From an uncultured Hyphomonas sp. (GTDB lineage Bacteria > Pseudomonadota > Alphaproteobacteria > Caulobacterales > Hyphomonadaceae), in contig NZ_OY781472.1 in the NCBI RefSeq assembly GCF_963677035.1, positions 992,001 through 1,056,000 on the forward strand: a stretch of 64,000 nt of DNA. The letters run 5' to 3'. The position numbers and the translations under genes were made by a program. This document shows positions 1 to 8,260 of the stretch, piece after piece. Every line of letters begins with the position of its first letter. Position 1 is the first letter of the stretch. The notes under the pieces were generated by a model. The model was not told where the DNA came from and ran no database searches. It saw only the letters and a list, made by a program, of their open reading frames with translations.

Positions 1-680
1 CGAACCGCCCGGCCTCGATGACCTTTATGGGATCTCCCATCGATGCCCGCCGCAGCCCGACCGTGCCGAACGAACTGGCCGAGGAGCGATCCTTCGAATG
101 GTTCCAGGAAAACATGATCTACACCGTGCCCGGGCCTTATCCGGGCGTGTTCCGCCGGGTCTATCCGGGCTTTGTGCAGCTCGCCTCGTTCATGAACATG
201 AACTGGGGGCGGCATGTCGATGCGCAGTGGCGCTTCTTCAACCATCTCGTCGATGGTGACGGCGACAATGCCGGCAAGCACCGTGAATTCTATGACGAAT
301 ACCTCTCGGTCCTCGACATGACCGAAGAGTTCTACCTGCAGACCATCCTGCGTGTGTTCCAGGAACACCATCTGGCGCGCGGCATCATGAAATATCGCTA
401 TTCGCGCCCGATCCGGCCCGAGAAAATCCGCGATGTGGCGCTGATGACGGTCGAAGGGGAAAAGGACGATATTTCCGGCATCGGCCAGACGCAGGCGGCG
501 CATGATTTGTGCACCAAGCTGCCGAAGGAAATGCAGCTGGACTATATCCAGCCGGGCGTTGGCCATTACGGCGTCTTCAACGGCAACCGTTTCCGGACGG
601 AGATCGCCCCGCGCGTCGCCGAATTTACCCGCCGCTTCACCCATCGCGAAATGGACGAAGCCGCCCTCGAAAAGGTCTAG
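1..680 (+). CDS. phaZ: intracellular polyhydroxyalkanoate depolymerase, 3' part
   Basis: This is the C-terminal end of a protein whose start lies before the window; the frame is open from base 3. It would hydrolyse stored PHB granules to hydroxybutyrate in the cytoplasm. The visible part begins with a segment like the conserved SMTLMGGPID region of intracellular depolymerases (here SMTFMGSPIDAR). It continues to a C-terminal half with the typical GEKDDISG acid-loop region and the GVGHYGVFNG segment carrying the catalytic His of this alpha/beta-hydrolase family. The nucleophile Ser would be upstream and is not visible. Its stop codon overlaps the stop of the convergent next gene by two bases. 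Confident family call from extended similarity. Confidence 0.88.
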   Translation, partial: NRPASMTFMGSPIDARRSPTVPNELAEERSFEWFQENMIYTVPGPYPGVFRRVYPGFVQLASFMNMNWGRHVDAQWRFFNHLVDGDGDNAGKHREFYDEYLSVLDMTEEFYLQTILRVFQEHHLARGIMKYRYSRPIRPEKIRDVALMTVEGEKDDISGIGQTQAAHDLCTKLPKEMQLDYIQPGVGHYGVFNGNRFRTEIAPRVAEFTRRFTHREMDEAALEKV

Positions 681-1288
681 CTGCGGGTCAGGCGGGCCGT
701 CAGGCAATCTGCGGGCAGGCCCGGGTCAGCGGCATCCGGGGCGCGCAGATAGGCTTCGGCCTGTGCCATGGCCGCTGCTTCCGCGGCAGTGCCCCCATCT
801 GACAGATCGACGTCGCCCAGGGTTTCCTGCCCGGTGCATGACAGGCCTTCAAGCCGGCCCACACCATTTCCGGCGGCCTGCAGGCTGACCGCGAAGGGCA
901 GCTCAGGCCCGTAAGGCACGGCGACATAATCTTCCAGCACAGCCCCCGCCTTCTCAGCGGGGTCATAATGTACCTTGTAGACCAGCCCGGCCTCCAGCCT
1001 TTGCACGGTGAACCGGGTCCGCAGGCTTCCAAGCCAGTCGACCATCGCGCGGTTGCGGCCGGCTTTGGCGCGGTCCTGTTTCAGACTGGCAAATGCGTCT
1101 GCCATCTCGGCCAGCGGATCGAGCATGACGTCCGACCGGACATTCGGATGCAGCACGCTGGCCGGCGGCATCAGGCCAGACCCATTCGCCCCGCCCGTGA
1201 CATTGTACTGGCCATAAGTGAGACAGGCGGTAATCCCGGCCGCCACTGCGGCGGACGACATGTTGGCCAGAAGTGGCAGGGTCAGCAT
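677..1288 (-). CDS. hypothetical exported protein
   Basis: I do not recognise this 203-residue protein. It has a hydrophobic N-terminus (residues 1-25, with ANMSSAAVAAGITACL) that looks like a signal peptide or membrane anchor. A soluble region follows with two Cys residues near the C-terminal end (LSCTGQE, PADCLTA), which could form a disulfide outside the cytoplasm. The ATG at 1288 was chosen over the longer reading because a GGAG sits about 11 bases upstream and the hydrophobic segment then falls at the N-terminus. It is convergent with the depolymerase and its 3' end overlaps that gene by a few bases. Function unknown. Confidence 0.6.
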   Translation of the reverse strand: MLTLPLLANMSSAAVAAGITACLTYGQYNVTGGANGSGLMPPASVLHPNVRSDVMLDPLAEMADAFASLKQDRAKAGRNRAMVDWLGSLRTRFTVQRLEAGLVYKVHYDPAEKAGAVLEDYVAVPYGPELPFAVSLQAAGNGVGRLEGLSCTGQETLGDVDLSDGGTAAEAAAMAQAEAYLRAPDAADPGLPADCLTARLTRS

Positions 1289-1433
1289 GGAAGGCGGTTC
1301 TCCGGTATCCCGAGCCCCTGCTTGTCCGCTGAATTTGTAAACAGAGCCCTTCCGTCCGAACCGCATATGATCTCACCTCTCCCGCTGACCGGAAAGGCTG
1401 GTGCAAGGGGCGTGCCTCTGGCGGCGCGCCGGA

Positions 1434-2258
1434 CTAGTGCGGAATGTGGTCTGGTGAAAAATGATCGTGCGGGGCCGGGGCGATTTGCCCGCCCGCGTCT
1501 TCATGCGGATGCAGCGGCATCAGCGCCATCAGGACAGCGAGCCCCACACCGGCACTCAATGCCATCAGGCTGCGCATCGGCGGCTCCTCACTCAGCGGCG
1601 CCATCAGCGGGCCGGTCGCCACATAGAGGAGGAGACCGGCAGAGACGGCGAACAGGCTGCCGATAATGTCCGGTGTCAGGCCGTACATGAACGGCGTCGC
1701 CACGATCACGCCCAGCGGCGTGGTCACGGCCGCGGCCAGGAAAGCCCAGAAGAAGGATTCGCGGTTCGAGAAACTGTGACGGCGCAGAATGGCAAAGGCG
1801 ATCACGCCTTCCGGAAACTCGTGCAGCATCAGCGCGGCTGCCGCATAAACGCCCGAGGAGAAGCTCGCGGCAAAGGTGACCGAATAGATCACCCCGTCCA
1901 GCAGGGAGTGGATCGCCACAGCTGCGAGAGGCGTGACTGCCGCCGCCCGCCCCCGGTCAGAGCTTTCCGGAAACAGCGCCCCAATCCCGAAATGCAGGCC
2001 GAGACCGCCAAAGAACCCCACCATCAGGAAAACCGGCGTATGGGTGCTGAGCGCAAAGGCTTCCGGGGTGATGTGCAACAGCGTCAGACTGACCAGCATG
2101 CCGCCAGCGGCCAGCGCGAACAGGCCGGAATAACGCGCGCTCCAATCCCCGCGCACAGATACAGAGATCAGGCCAAGCGTTGTCATGAAAGCGGCAGTCA
2201 AGCCAAACAGGAGCGGAGCCTGAAGAGAACTGAGCATGTGTGCGTAAACCGGCGGCAT
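1434..2258 (-). CDS. ZIP-family zinc transporter
   Basis: A 274-residue inner-membrane protein with about eight hydrophobic segments. The paired metal-site motifs of the ZIP family are visible: HSLLDG (H117, D121) and HEFPEG (H146, E147, E150). It most likely imports Zn(II) or another divalent metal. The C-terminal tail is His/Asp-rich (HPHED, HDHFSPDHIPH), a common cytosolic metal-binding feature. It is transcribed divergently from a ZrgA-type lipoprotein/ABC operon, and a 13-bp palindrome resembling a Zur operator lies between them. This supports zinc as the substrate and repression under zinc sufficiency (inference). An alternative internal start (M8) cannot be excluded. Confidence 0.88.
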   Translation of the reverse strand: MPPVYAHMLSSLQAPLLFGLTAAFMTTLGLISVSVRGDWSARYSGLFALAAGGMLVSLTLLHITPEAFALSTHTPVFLMVGFFGGLGLHFGIGALFPESSDRGRAAAVTPLAAVAIHSLLDGVIYSVTFAASFSSGVYAAAALMLHEFPEGVIAFAILRRHSFSNRESFFWAFLAAAVTTPLGVIVATPFMYGLTPDIIGSLFAVSAGLLLYVATGPLMAPLSEEPPMRSLMALSAGVGLAVLMALMPLHPHEDAGGQIAPAPHDHFSPDHIPH

Positions 2259-2305
2259 TGTGAAATTGGCAGAAGAACTTCTGCAAGCCCCGCCTTGATT
2301 AAATG

Positions 2306-2318
2306 TGATATAGTATCA
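2306..2318. promoter_or_regulatory. probable Zur operator (13-bp palindrome)
   Basis: TGATA-TAG-TATCA is a perfect inverted repeat in a local AT-rich patch of the divergent promoter region. It lies 48 bases from the ZIP start and 72 bases from the ZrgA-like start. It resembles the AT-rich Zur boxes (TGTTATA-type half-sites) of proteobacteria. Both flanking transcription units look zinc-related, so Zur is the natural candidate regulator. The assignment rests on pattern and context only; Fur-family relatives bind similar sites. Confidence 0.6.
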
Positions 2319-2389
2319 TTATCAGTTGTGCGACAAGAATTATTGACCTTTCTGCACTTATACACTGTGTGGCACATTGGAGGCCCACG

Positions 2390-3019
2390 ATGAATTCATT
2401 CCGTTTCTGGCCGGTTGCGGCCGTTTCCGCCGCCAGCCTGCTGACACTTGTTGCCTGCAGCCCGGCCAACGCACCCTACGAACCTTCTTCGCAACCTGCC
2501 CCGCAATCGGAGCTGACTGATGCCGCCGATGCGGTCGACATCGACCGGCCGCTTGCGCCGGACGCGGTTGCCGAACTCGAAGCGGCCAATGATCACGACG
2601 AAGGCCATGCCGGCGAACCGCATGAGCATGGCGGCGGGGATCTCGCAATCACCCGGGAAGACGATTTCCTGACCGTGACGCTCGATGCGCCGCTGGCCAA
2701 TTTCGGCCTTTCGGAAACGAAGGTGCCGGAAGGCGAGAAGGCCGAAGACCTGGCTGAAGGCATCGTTGAGCCGATCGGGCCGACGACCTGCGAAGAGACC
2801 GAACGCTCCAGCAGCGGCCGCACCAACGGCACCCATGGCGCGATCACCCTGTCGGTCGTCTGGCGCTGCAAGAAGATCGACCGGATCGAAGGCATGAAGG
2901 TACACGTCTTCGAACTCTATCCGGGCTTCCATCATATTGACGCGATCTATCTTGGCCCCGAAGGCCAGCAGGTCGCCCGGGAGCTGACCCCCAACGATAC
3001 AGAGATCGATTTCGACTGA
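2390..3019 (+). CDS. zrgA: ZrgA-like zinc-uptake lipoprotein (DUF2796)
   Basis: A 209-residue predicted lipoprotein with a signal peptide ending in the lipobox LVAC (C23), so periplasmic and membrane-anchored. A His cluster at about residues 69-80 (HDEGHAGEPHEH) is a likely zinc-gathering arm. The C-terminal domain (about 85-205) matches the DUF2796 pattern of ZrgA, ending in the typical FHHIDAIYLGPEGQ stretch. The ATG at 2390 is preceded by GGAGG at 2379-2383, which rules out a longer GTG start at 2369. It is first in an operon with ABC ATPase, permease and DUF3299 genes, the composition of the ZrgABCDE zinc-uptake locus of Vibrio. The role in zinc is inferred from family and the Zur-like site. 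Confidence 0.82.
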   Translation: MNSFRFWPVAAVSAASLLTLVACSPANAPYEPSSQPAPQSELTDAADAVDIDRPLAPDAVAELEAANDHDEGHAGEPHEHGGGDLAITREDDFLTVTLDAPLANFGLSETKVPEGEKAEDLAEGIVEPIGPTTCEETERSSSGRTNGTHGAITLSVVWRCKKIDRIEGMKVHVFELYPGFHHIDAIYLGPEGQQVARELTPNDTEIDFD

Positions 3020-3729
3020 TGCAGCCTGAGACCTCCGGCACGGACGCCATCCGGGTAGACAATCTTCGTTTTGCCTGGCCGGGACACCCGCCCGTTCTGG
3101 ATATCCAGAACTTCACCCTCGCCCGGGGCGAAAAATTGTTCCTGCGCGGACCATCCGGATCCGGAAAATCGACGCTGCTCGGCCTGATCGCCGGGGTGCT
3201 CAGCCCGGAGACCGGCACGATCGACGTGCTGGGCAACGATATGGCCACGCTCAGCGCTGCGAAGCGTGACAGAGTCCGGGCCGACCATCTGGGCGTCATC
3301 TTCCAGATGTTCAATCTGGTGCCGTACCTGTCGGTGACCGGGAATGTCACGCTGCCGCTGCGCTTTTCCCCGGCCCGCCGCGCAAAGGTCGGCAAGGATG
3401 CAGAGGGCGAAGCCCGGCGCCTGCTCGGCCGGCTCGGCCTGACCGATGCCACCCTGCTGGACCGGCGGGTTTCGGACCTGTCCGTCGGCCAGCAACAGCG
3501 TGTCGCCGCCGCCCGCGCCCTGATGGGCGGGCCGGACATCGTCATCGCGGATGAGCCGACCTCGGCCCTCGACGCCGATGCCCGTGACAAATTCATCGAA
3601 CTGCTCAGCGAGGAGGCCGGACGCACGGGCGCCGCGCTCCTCTTCGTCAGCCATGACGCGAGCCTTGCCCGCCAGTTCGACCGGGCCGTCGACCTTTCGG
3701 AGATCAATACGGCGGGAGTAAGCGCATGA
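3019..3729 (+). CDS. ABC transporter ATP-binding protein (Zrg/LolD-like)
   Basis: A 236-residue ATPase with a complete nucleotide-binding domain: Walker A GPSGSGKS (44-51), Q-loop near FQMFNL, signature LSVGQQQ (154-160) and Walker B IVIADEP (174-180), then an H-loop SHD. The subfamily is LolD/MacB-like, which energises FtsX-type permeases rather than classical importers. Its ATG overlaps the stop of the ZrgA-like gene (TGATG), and its end overlaps the permease start by 4 bases, so the three are translationally coupled. In this context it should power the zinc-acquisition complex; a purely sequence-based call would be LolD-like. Confidence 0.88.
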   Translation: MQPETSGTDAIRVDNLRFAWPGHPPVLDIQNFTLARGEKLFLRGPSGSGKSTLLGLIAGVLSPETGTIDVLGNDMATLSAAKRDRVRADHLGVIFQMFNLVPYLSVTGNVTLPLRFSPARRAKVGKDAEGEARRLLGRLGLTDATLLDRRVSDLSVGQQQRVAAARALMGGPDIVIADEPTSALDADARDKFIELLSEEAGRTGAALLFVSHDASLARQFDRAVDLSEINTAGVSA

Positions 3730-4994
3730 AGGCCCTGTTTGCCCTCGCCTGGAAAAGCCTGCTGAACCGGCGGGCCTCGGTGCTGCTGACCCTGTTGGCC
3801 GTGGCGCTGTCGGTTGCCCTGTTTCTGGGCGTCGACAAGGCCCGCACCGGGGCGCGTGAAGGCTTTGGCCATACGATTTCCGGCACCGACCTGATTGTCG
3901 GCGCGCCCACGGGCAGTGTGAACCTGCTGCTCTATTCGGTCTTCCGGATGGGCAATGCGACGGCGGAGATTTCCTGGCCGACCTATGAGAAACTGGCCGC
4001 CCGCGACGACATCGCCTGGACGGTGCCGATTTCCCTTGGCGACAGCCATCGCGGCTTCCGCGTGATGGGAACGAACGATTCCTATTTCGAGCACTATCAT
4101 TATGGCCGCGGCGAATCCCTGCGCTTTGCCAAGGGCCACAAGATGGAAGACCTGTTCGATGCGGTAATCGGCGCCGACGTCGCCCGCGAGCTTGGCTATA
4201 AGATCGGCACGCCGCTGGTCCTGTCCCACGGGCTCGGCAAGGCCGATTTCGGTGCCAGCCATGACAACCGGCCGTTCCGCGTTGCGGGTATTCTCGCACC
4301 GACGGGCACACCGGTGGACCGGACGGTGATCGTCTCACTTGAAGCCATCACCGCCATCCATGTCGGCTGGGAAAGCGGCGCGAAGAATCCGCTCTCCGAT
4401 TCGATCACCGAAGACATGATCCGCAGCTTCAACCTGACGCCCAAGACGATCACGGCTGTCTATGTCGGCCTGAAACGCAAGGGCACGATCCTGCGCACCC
4501 GGCGCGAGATCAACACCAACAAGGGCGAACCGCTGATGGCCATCATGCCCGGCGAGGCGCTGGCCGAGCTGTGGAGCGTGACCGCCATGGCAGAGCGCGC
4601 CCTGCTGGCAGTGTCGATCTTCGTCATCGCGGTCGGGGTTGTCTCGATCCTGACCTCCATTCTGACCAGCCTGAACGAGCGGCGGCGGGAGATGTCCATC
4701 CTGCGGGCCGTCGGCGCCCGGCCTGGGCACATCTTCGGCCTGCTGACGCTGGAGGCCGGCCTGATTGGCTTTCTCGGCGCCTTGCTCGGCATTTTGATCG
4801 TACATGGCCTGATCCTGATCGCCGGGCCGATCGTGATGCAGCGATATGGCATTTCGCTTGGTGGAACGGGCCCCGGCATGACAGATCTGCTGACACTGCT
4901 GGCCGTCACCGGCGCCTCCCTGCTGGCAGGGGCCATTCCGGCCTGGGCCGCTTTCCGCAGATCCCTCGCTGACGGCCTGTCTGTGAAGTTGTAG
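3726..4994 (+). CDS. ABC transporter permease, FtsX/MacB-like (Zrg system)
   Basis: A 422-residue inner-membrane protein with one N-terminal membrane helix (about 12-32), a large periplasmic domain (about 35-280) and three C-terminal helices. The conserved cytoplasmic ERRREMSILRAVGA segment contacts the ATPase in this family. This topology is that of mechanotransmission permeases (LolCE, MacB, FtsX), not of solute channels. It would transmit ATP-driven movement to the periplasmic lipoprotein partners. The start overlaps the ATPase stop (ATGA). Zinc involvement is inferred from the operon. Confidence 0.87.
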   Translation: MKALFALAWKSLLNRRASVLLTLLAVALSVALFLGVDKARTGAREGFGHTISGTDLIVGAPTGSVNLLLYSVFRMGNATAEISWPTYEKLAARDDIAWTVPISLGDSHRGFRVMGTNDSYFEHYHYGRGESLRFAKGHKMEDLFDAVIGADVARELGYKIGTPLVLSHGLGKADFGASHDNRPFRVAGILAPTGTPVDRTVIVSLEAITAIHVGWESGAKNPLSDSITEDMIRSFNLTPKTITAVYVGLKRKGTILRTRREINTNKGEPLMAIMPGEALAELWSVTAMAERALLAVSIFVIAVGVVSILTSILTSLNERRREMSILRAVGARPGHIFGLLTLEAGLIGFLGALLGILIVHGLILIAGPIVMQRYGISLGGTGPGMTDLLTLLAVTGASLLAGAIPAWAAFRRSLADGLSVKL

Positions 4995-5049
4995 CAAGGT
5001 TGCGAAACCCGTCTGGTACATCCCTTCCTGAAGGCCTAAGAAAACACTC

Positions 5050-5766
5050 ATGAAGCGTTCCCTCCTCCTTCCCGCCCTCATCCTGATCAGCCTGTCGCCC
5101 GCGTGCGGCCAGGCCACAGCGCCCTCTGCCGACGCCGAAACGCCTCCGGAAGTAAGCGTGGAAACCGTCGCGGACGCGTCCGCCACCACCGCCGACACCG
5201 GCCCGCAGGTCGGCGACAAGATCGGCGAAAGCGATGCAGAAAAAGCCGCGAAGGATGCCTCCGTCGCCGCTGCAGCGGCCGAAGCCATGCGCGAGCAGGA
5301 AGAGATCAAGGCCCGCGGCGTCACGGAAATCAGCTGGGAAGACCTGATGCCGGAAGGCGAGGAAGAGCGCCTGCAGAAGATGTATGCCGCCCAGATGGCG
5401 ACGCTCTACTCCATTCAGGAAGGCTCTGCCGCCGATACGGCCATGCAGATCGGCTCTTTCAACACGGTCGATACCTATGACGGCAAGAAGATCCGCATGC
5501 CGGGCTACACGGTGCCGTTTTCCTATGATGCCAAGGCCGAGATCAGCGAATTCCTGCTGGTGCCCTATTTCGGCGCCTGTATTCACGCCCCGCCGCCGCC
5601 GCCGAACCAGACCATTTTCGTGCGGACCGACAAACCGATCCTGCTGAAAGACCTGCCACAGGCTGTCTGGGTCGAAGGCACGCTTCATGCACAGAAGCAG
5701 GAAAGCGACCTCGCGGACGCTGCCTATACCATCGATCTGTCACGGGTGGAGAAATACGAATACTGA
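5050..5766 (+). CDS. exported DUF3299 protein of the zinc locus
   Basis: A 238-residue exported protein. The N-terminal signal sequence ends near SPACG, an imperfect lipobox, so lipidation is uncertain. A low-complexity Ala/Asp/Glu region covers residues 20-85. The C-terminal domain carries the DUF3299 hallmark: VPFSYD, then LLVPYFGACIHAPPPPPNQ, with a Cys-Ile-His motif that could bind metal. DUF3299 proteins commonly sit with ZrgA-type ABC operons, as here, 55 bases after the permease. The biochemical role is not known; an accessory metal-binding or assembly function is inference. Confidence 0.8.
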   Translation: MKRSLLLPALILISLSPACGQATAPSADAETPPEVSVETVADASATTADTGPQVGDKIGESDAEKAAKDASVAAAAAEAMREQEEIKARGVTEISWEDLMPEGEEERLQKMYAAQMATLYSIQEGSAADTAMQIGSFNTVDTYDGKKIRMPGYTVPFSYDAKAEISEFLLVPYFGACIHAPPPPPNQTIFVRTDKPILLKDLPQAVWVEGTLHAQKQESDLADAAYTIDLSRVEKYEY

Positions 5767-5782
5767 TGGCACGCGGACGTGC

Positions 5783-5869
5783 TGGTACCTCTGGCCGGAC
5801 TCGAACCGGCACTCTGTTGCCAGAAACGGATTTTGAATCCGTCGCGTCTACCAATTCCGCCACAGAGGC
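5783..5869 (-). tRNA. tRNA-Leu (anticodon CAA)
   Basis: An 87-nt gene read on the minus strand. The acceptor arm is GCCTCTG pairing with CAGAGGT (one G-U), followed by A and an encoded CCA. The D-loop motif GGAATTGGTAGACGC and T-arm GTTCGAGTC are intact. The anticodon loop TTCAAAA gives CAA, and the long variable arm is typical of tRNA-Leu. It lies between the zinc operon and exoD. Confidence 0.96.
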
Positions 5870-5955
5870 CCTTATCGGGAAGGCTCTCCTGCCCGAGCAA
5901 GGCCGGTCCGTCAATCTATCCCGGGCGGCATAATTACAGGACGTATTGAACACGC

Positions 5956-6597
5956 ATGAGTGTCACCAACGCGGAAGACGAAAAAACCCTGCTCCAGATC
6001 GTCGAGGCGATGGCCGCCGGCGCGCCGGAAGACGGGTACACGCTGCGGCAGATTTTCGACCATCTGGACGAGAGTGCGTTCGGCGCGGGCCTGTTCCTGC
6101 TGGCCCTGCCCTGCTGCATTCCCTTCCTTTATGGCGTGCCGCAGGTGGTGTCCCTGCCCATGATGGCGCTCGCCGCACAGATGGCGCTCGGCCATGAACA
6201 GCCCTGGCTGCCGGACGCGCTGGGCAACCGCAAGATCGACCGCAAGGGCCTGACGGCCATGGCGAAAGGCGGCCGAAAATGGCTGGGCTGGATCGAGGCG
6301 TTCTCAAAGCCGCGCTTTACCAAGATTACCGGTCCGCGTTCCGAACGCCTGCTGGGCCTTGTACTTTGCATCTTCTGCGCGTCTATCCTGGTGCCACTGC
6401 CGATGACCAACACGGTTCCCGGATTTGCGGTGGCACTGGCGGCCTTCGGATTGATCAACAAGGACGGCGTTCTCGTCATTATCGGATGCGTTCTCGGGAT
6501 CGTCTGGGTTTCCATGCTGCTTGTGCTGGCCTTGCCGGTCGCCCTGGCGGCGATCTATTTCTCGGCGCACTGGATCACGGGATTGTTAGGCTCGTGA
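5956..6597 (+). CDS. ExoD-family inner-membrane protein
   Basis: A 213-residue protein of the ExoD family, first described for exopolysaccharide synthesis in rhizobia. It has a soluble N-terminus with an amphipathic segment (TLRQIFDHLDESAFGAGLFLLALPCCIP). Hydrophobic helices follow at about 45-75, 125-145, 150-170 and 175-205, with VPLPMTNTVPGFAVAL as a conserved membrane motif. The exact molecular activity of ExoD proteins is unknown. It is monocistronic or paired with dsbB, 48 bases downstream. Confidence 0.85.
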   Translation: MSVTNAEDEKTLLQIVEAMAAGAPEDGYTLRQIFDHLDESAFGAGLFLLALPCCIPFLYGVPQVVSLPMMALAAQMALGHEQPWLPDALGNRKIDRKGLTAMAKGGRKWLGWIEAFSKPRFTKITGPRSERLLGLVLCIFCASILVPLPMTNTVPGFAVALAAFGLINKDGVLVIIGCVLGIVWVSMLLVLALPVALAAIYFSAHWITGLLGS

Positions 6598-6645
6598 CGC
6601 TGCGCCGCACTTTTGCTGGTGCGGCAGCATGCTAGCGTACCGACG

Positions 6646-7164
6646 ATGCGCTTCCTGAAAGACCTTCTCAAAGACTGGAAATGGCCGGTCGCCGCAATTG
6701 TGGTGTCCGCCCTGATGCTGGCCGCCGCCCACGCCTTCGAGACCTTCGGCAAGCTGTATCCCTGCCCACTCTGCCTGCGCCAGCGGGACGTCTACTGGGC
6801 CCTGATCGCCATGACGCTGACAGGGCTGGCCCTCTGGAAACTGCGCCCGACGCGGCGCTTCCTGGTGGCGCTGAACGTGCTGATCGGGCTGGTCTTCGGC
6901 GTCGGCGTGGTGGTCGCCTTCTATCATTCCGGTGTGGAGTGGAAAATCTTCCCGCCGCCAGCCGGGTGTGCCGCAGGCGGCGAGATCGATCTCATGAACA
7001 TGGACTCGCTGGACCGGCCGATGACCGTGCCGTCCTGCACCGATGCGCCCTTCTACATCCTCGGCCTGTCCATGGCCGGGTGGAACGGCGTCGTCTCCGC
7101 TGTGCTGGCCGCCGCCAGCTTCATCGCCGCCGGCGCAACGTTCAGCGGCCGCAACGACGCCTAG
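6646..7164 (+). CDS. dsbB: DsbB-family disulfide bond formation protein
   Basis: A 172-residue inner-membrane protein with four hydrophobic helices. It would reoxidise the periplasmic thiol oxidase DsbA using quinone. The first catalytic pair is visible as YPCPLC (C40, C43) and the second periplasmic loop has Cys at PPPAGC and PSCTD. The invariant region CLRQRDVYW follows the first pair. The ATG at 6646 gives the usual short N-terminus before the first helix. Its last codons overlap the stop of the convergent epimerase. Confidence 0.9.
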   Translation: MRFLKDLLKDWKWPVAAIVVSALMLAAAHAFETFGKLYPCPLCLRQRDVYWALIAMTLTGLALWKLRPTRRFLVALNVLIGLVFGVGVVVAFYHSGVEWKIFPPPAGCAAGGEIDLMNMDSLDRPMTVPSCTDAPFYILGLSMAGWNGVVSAVLAAASFIAAGATFSGRNDA

Positions 7165-8183
7165 ACCACGTTCAGGTCGATCAGCGTCTGCGCGCTTTCG
7201 ATAATCGCTTCTTCTTCCGAACGCGGCGTCCAGCCGAGCATACGGCGGGCCTTCTCATTGGAACAGTGCCGTTCGCGGCCAAGCTCCGGCACGACGGCCT
7301 TCAGCGGCGGGTTCACCAGGGTCAGCACCTTCAGCAGCCAGTCCGGCAATTCGCCCTTCGGCAGCTTCTTCTGATAGTCCGGGAATTTCTCGCGCAGCAC
7401 ATCGGCCACTTCGCTCATCCACATGAACCGGCCGGACGCCAGGAAGCGCTCGCCCGCCGCTTCGGGCACGGTCATCGCCTTCACATGCGCATCGGCGACA
7501 TCGCGCACATCCACCACGCAGAAGCCGACCCGCGGCGAGGCAGGCGCCTTGCCCGTCATCAACTGGGTGATGATCTGCAGCGACGTCGAGACATCGGCGC
7601 TCATGGCCGGGCCAAGCACGGCAGACGGGTTGATGACGGAGAGCTCCATCCCGGCGCCCTCCCCGGCGATATAATCCCAGGCCGCTTTCTCCGCGATCGT
7701 CTTGGAGCGGGTATAAGCCGTGTTGTCCTTCATATCGTCGGGATTGGACCAGTGCTCTTCAGTCAGGGGATTGGGCCGGGCATCGCCCCAGCCATAGGCA
7801 ATCGCCGCCATGGAAGAGGTCATCACCACGCGTTTCACGCCCGCCGCCTTCGAGGCCTTCAACACCCGCAGGGCGCCGTCGCGGGCTGGCCGGATCAGCT
7901 CATCATGGTCTTTGGGCATCACCGCAAGGAAGGGCGAGGCGAGATGCTGGACATAGTCCATGCCCTCAACCGCCTCCGCCCATCCGGCATCGCTGGTCAG
8001 GTCCGCCTCAACGATGTCGATATGCAGCGGCCGGCCGGCATAATCGCTCAAAATCGTGTTCAGGGGCATTTCCCTTGAAACGGAACGCGCCGTACCGCGC
8101 ACCTCGTGACCAGCTTCCAGCAATTGGTGAATGACATGTCCGGCAATAAAGCCGGTCGCGCCTGTAACGAGAACTTTGGCCAT
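7161..8183 (-). CDS. extended SDR, dihydroflavonol-reductase-like
   Basis: A 340-residue NAD(P)-dependent oxidoreductase of the extended short-chain dehydrogenase family. The N-terminal GATGFIAGH is the nucleotide-binding glycine motif, and the catalytic Y-x3-K is seen in AYTRSKTIAE. The overall pattern (SVNPSAVLGP-like NPSAVLGP segment, C-terminal ARRMLGWTPRS) matches dihydroflavonol/cinnamoyl-CoA/aldehyde reductases. The substrate is unknown. The ATG at 8183 starts directly at the Rossmann fold. Upstream lies a nested inverted repeat that could be a control site. Confidence 0.85.
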   Translation of the reverse strand: MAKVLVTGATGFIAGHVIHQLLEAGHEVRGTARSVSREMPLNTILSDYAGRPLHIDIVEADLTSDAGWAEAVEGMDYVQHLASPFLAVMPKDHDELIRPARDGALRVLKASKAAGVKRVVMTSSMAAIAYGWGDARPNPLTEEHWSNPDDMKDNTAYTRSKTIAEKAAWDYIAGEGAGMELSVINPSAVLGPAMSADVSTSLQIITQLMTGKAPASPRVGFCVVDVRDVADAHVKAMTVPEAAGERFLASGRFMWMSEVADVLREKFPDYQKKLPKGELPDWLLKVLTLVNPPLKAVVPELGRERHCSNEKARRMLGWTPRSEEEAIIESAQTLIDLNVV

Positions 8184-8186
8184 GTG

Positions 8187-8245
8187 AGTCTCCCTGATTT
8201 CATGTGATGAATGAACGATGCCGCCATCATTCACAAGGGGAGACT
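8187..8245. repeat. nested inverted repeat between two minus-strand genes
   Basis: An outer pair AGTCTCCC (8187-8194) / GGGGAGACT (8237-8245) encloses an inner 7-base pair TGAATGA (8208-8214) / TCATTCA (8227-8233). It lies between the transporter stop and the reductase start, on whose minus-strand leader it would fold. It could be a transcription end for the transporter gene or an operator or leader structure for the reductase. There is no strong T-run. Confidence 0.4.
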
Positions 8246-8260
8246 TTGAGCGTCGGTCTG

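Noticed and set aside
2843..4338. Long open frames on the minus strand across the zinc ABC genes
   Set aside because: They mirror conserved ABC ATPase and permease coding sequence in GC-rich codons and encode Arg/Gly-rich nonsense without domains.
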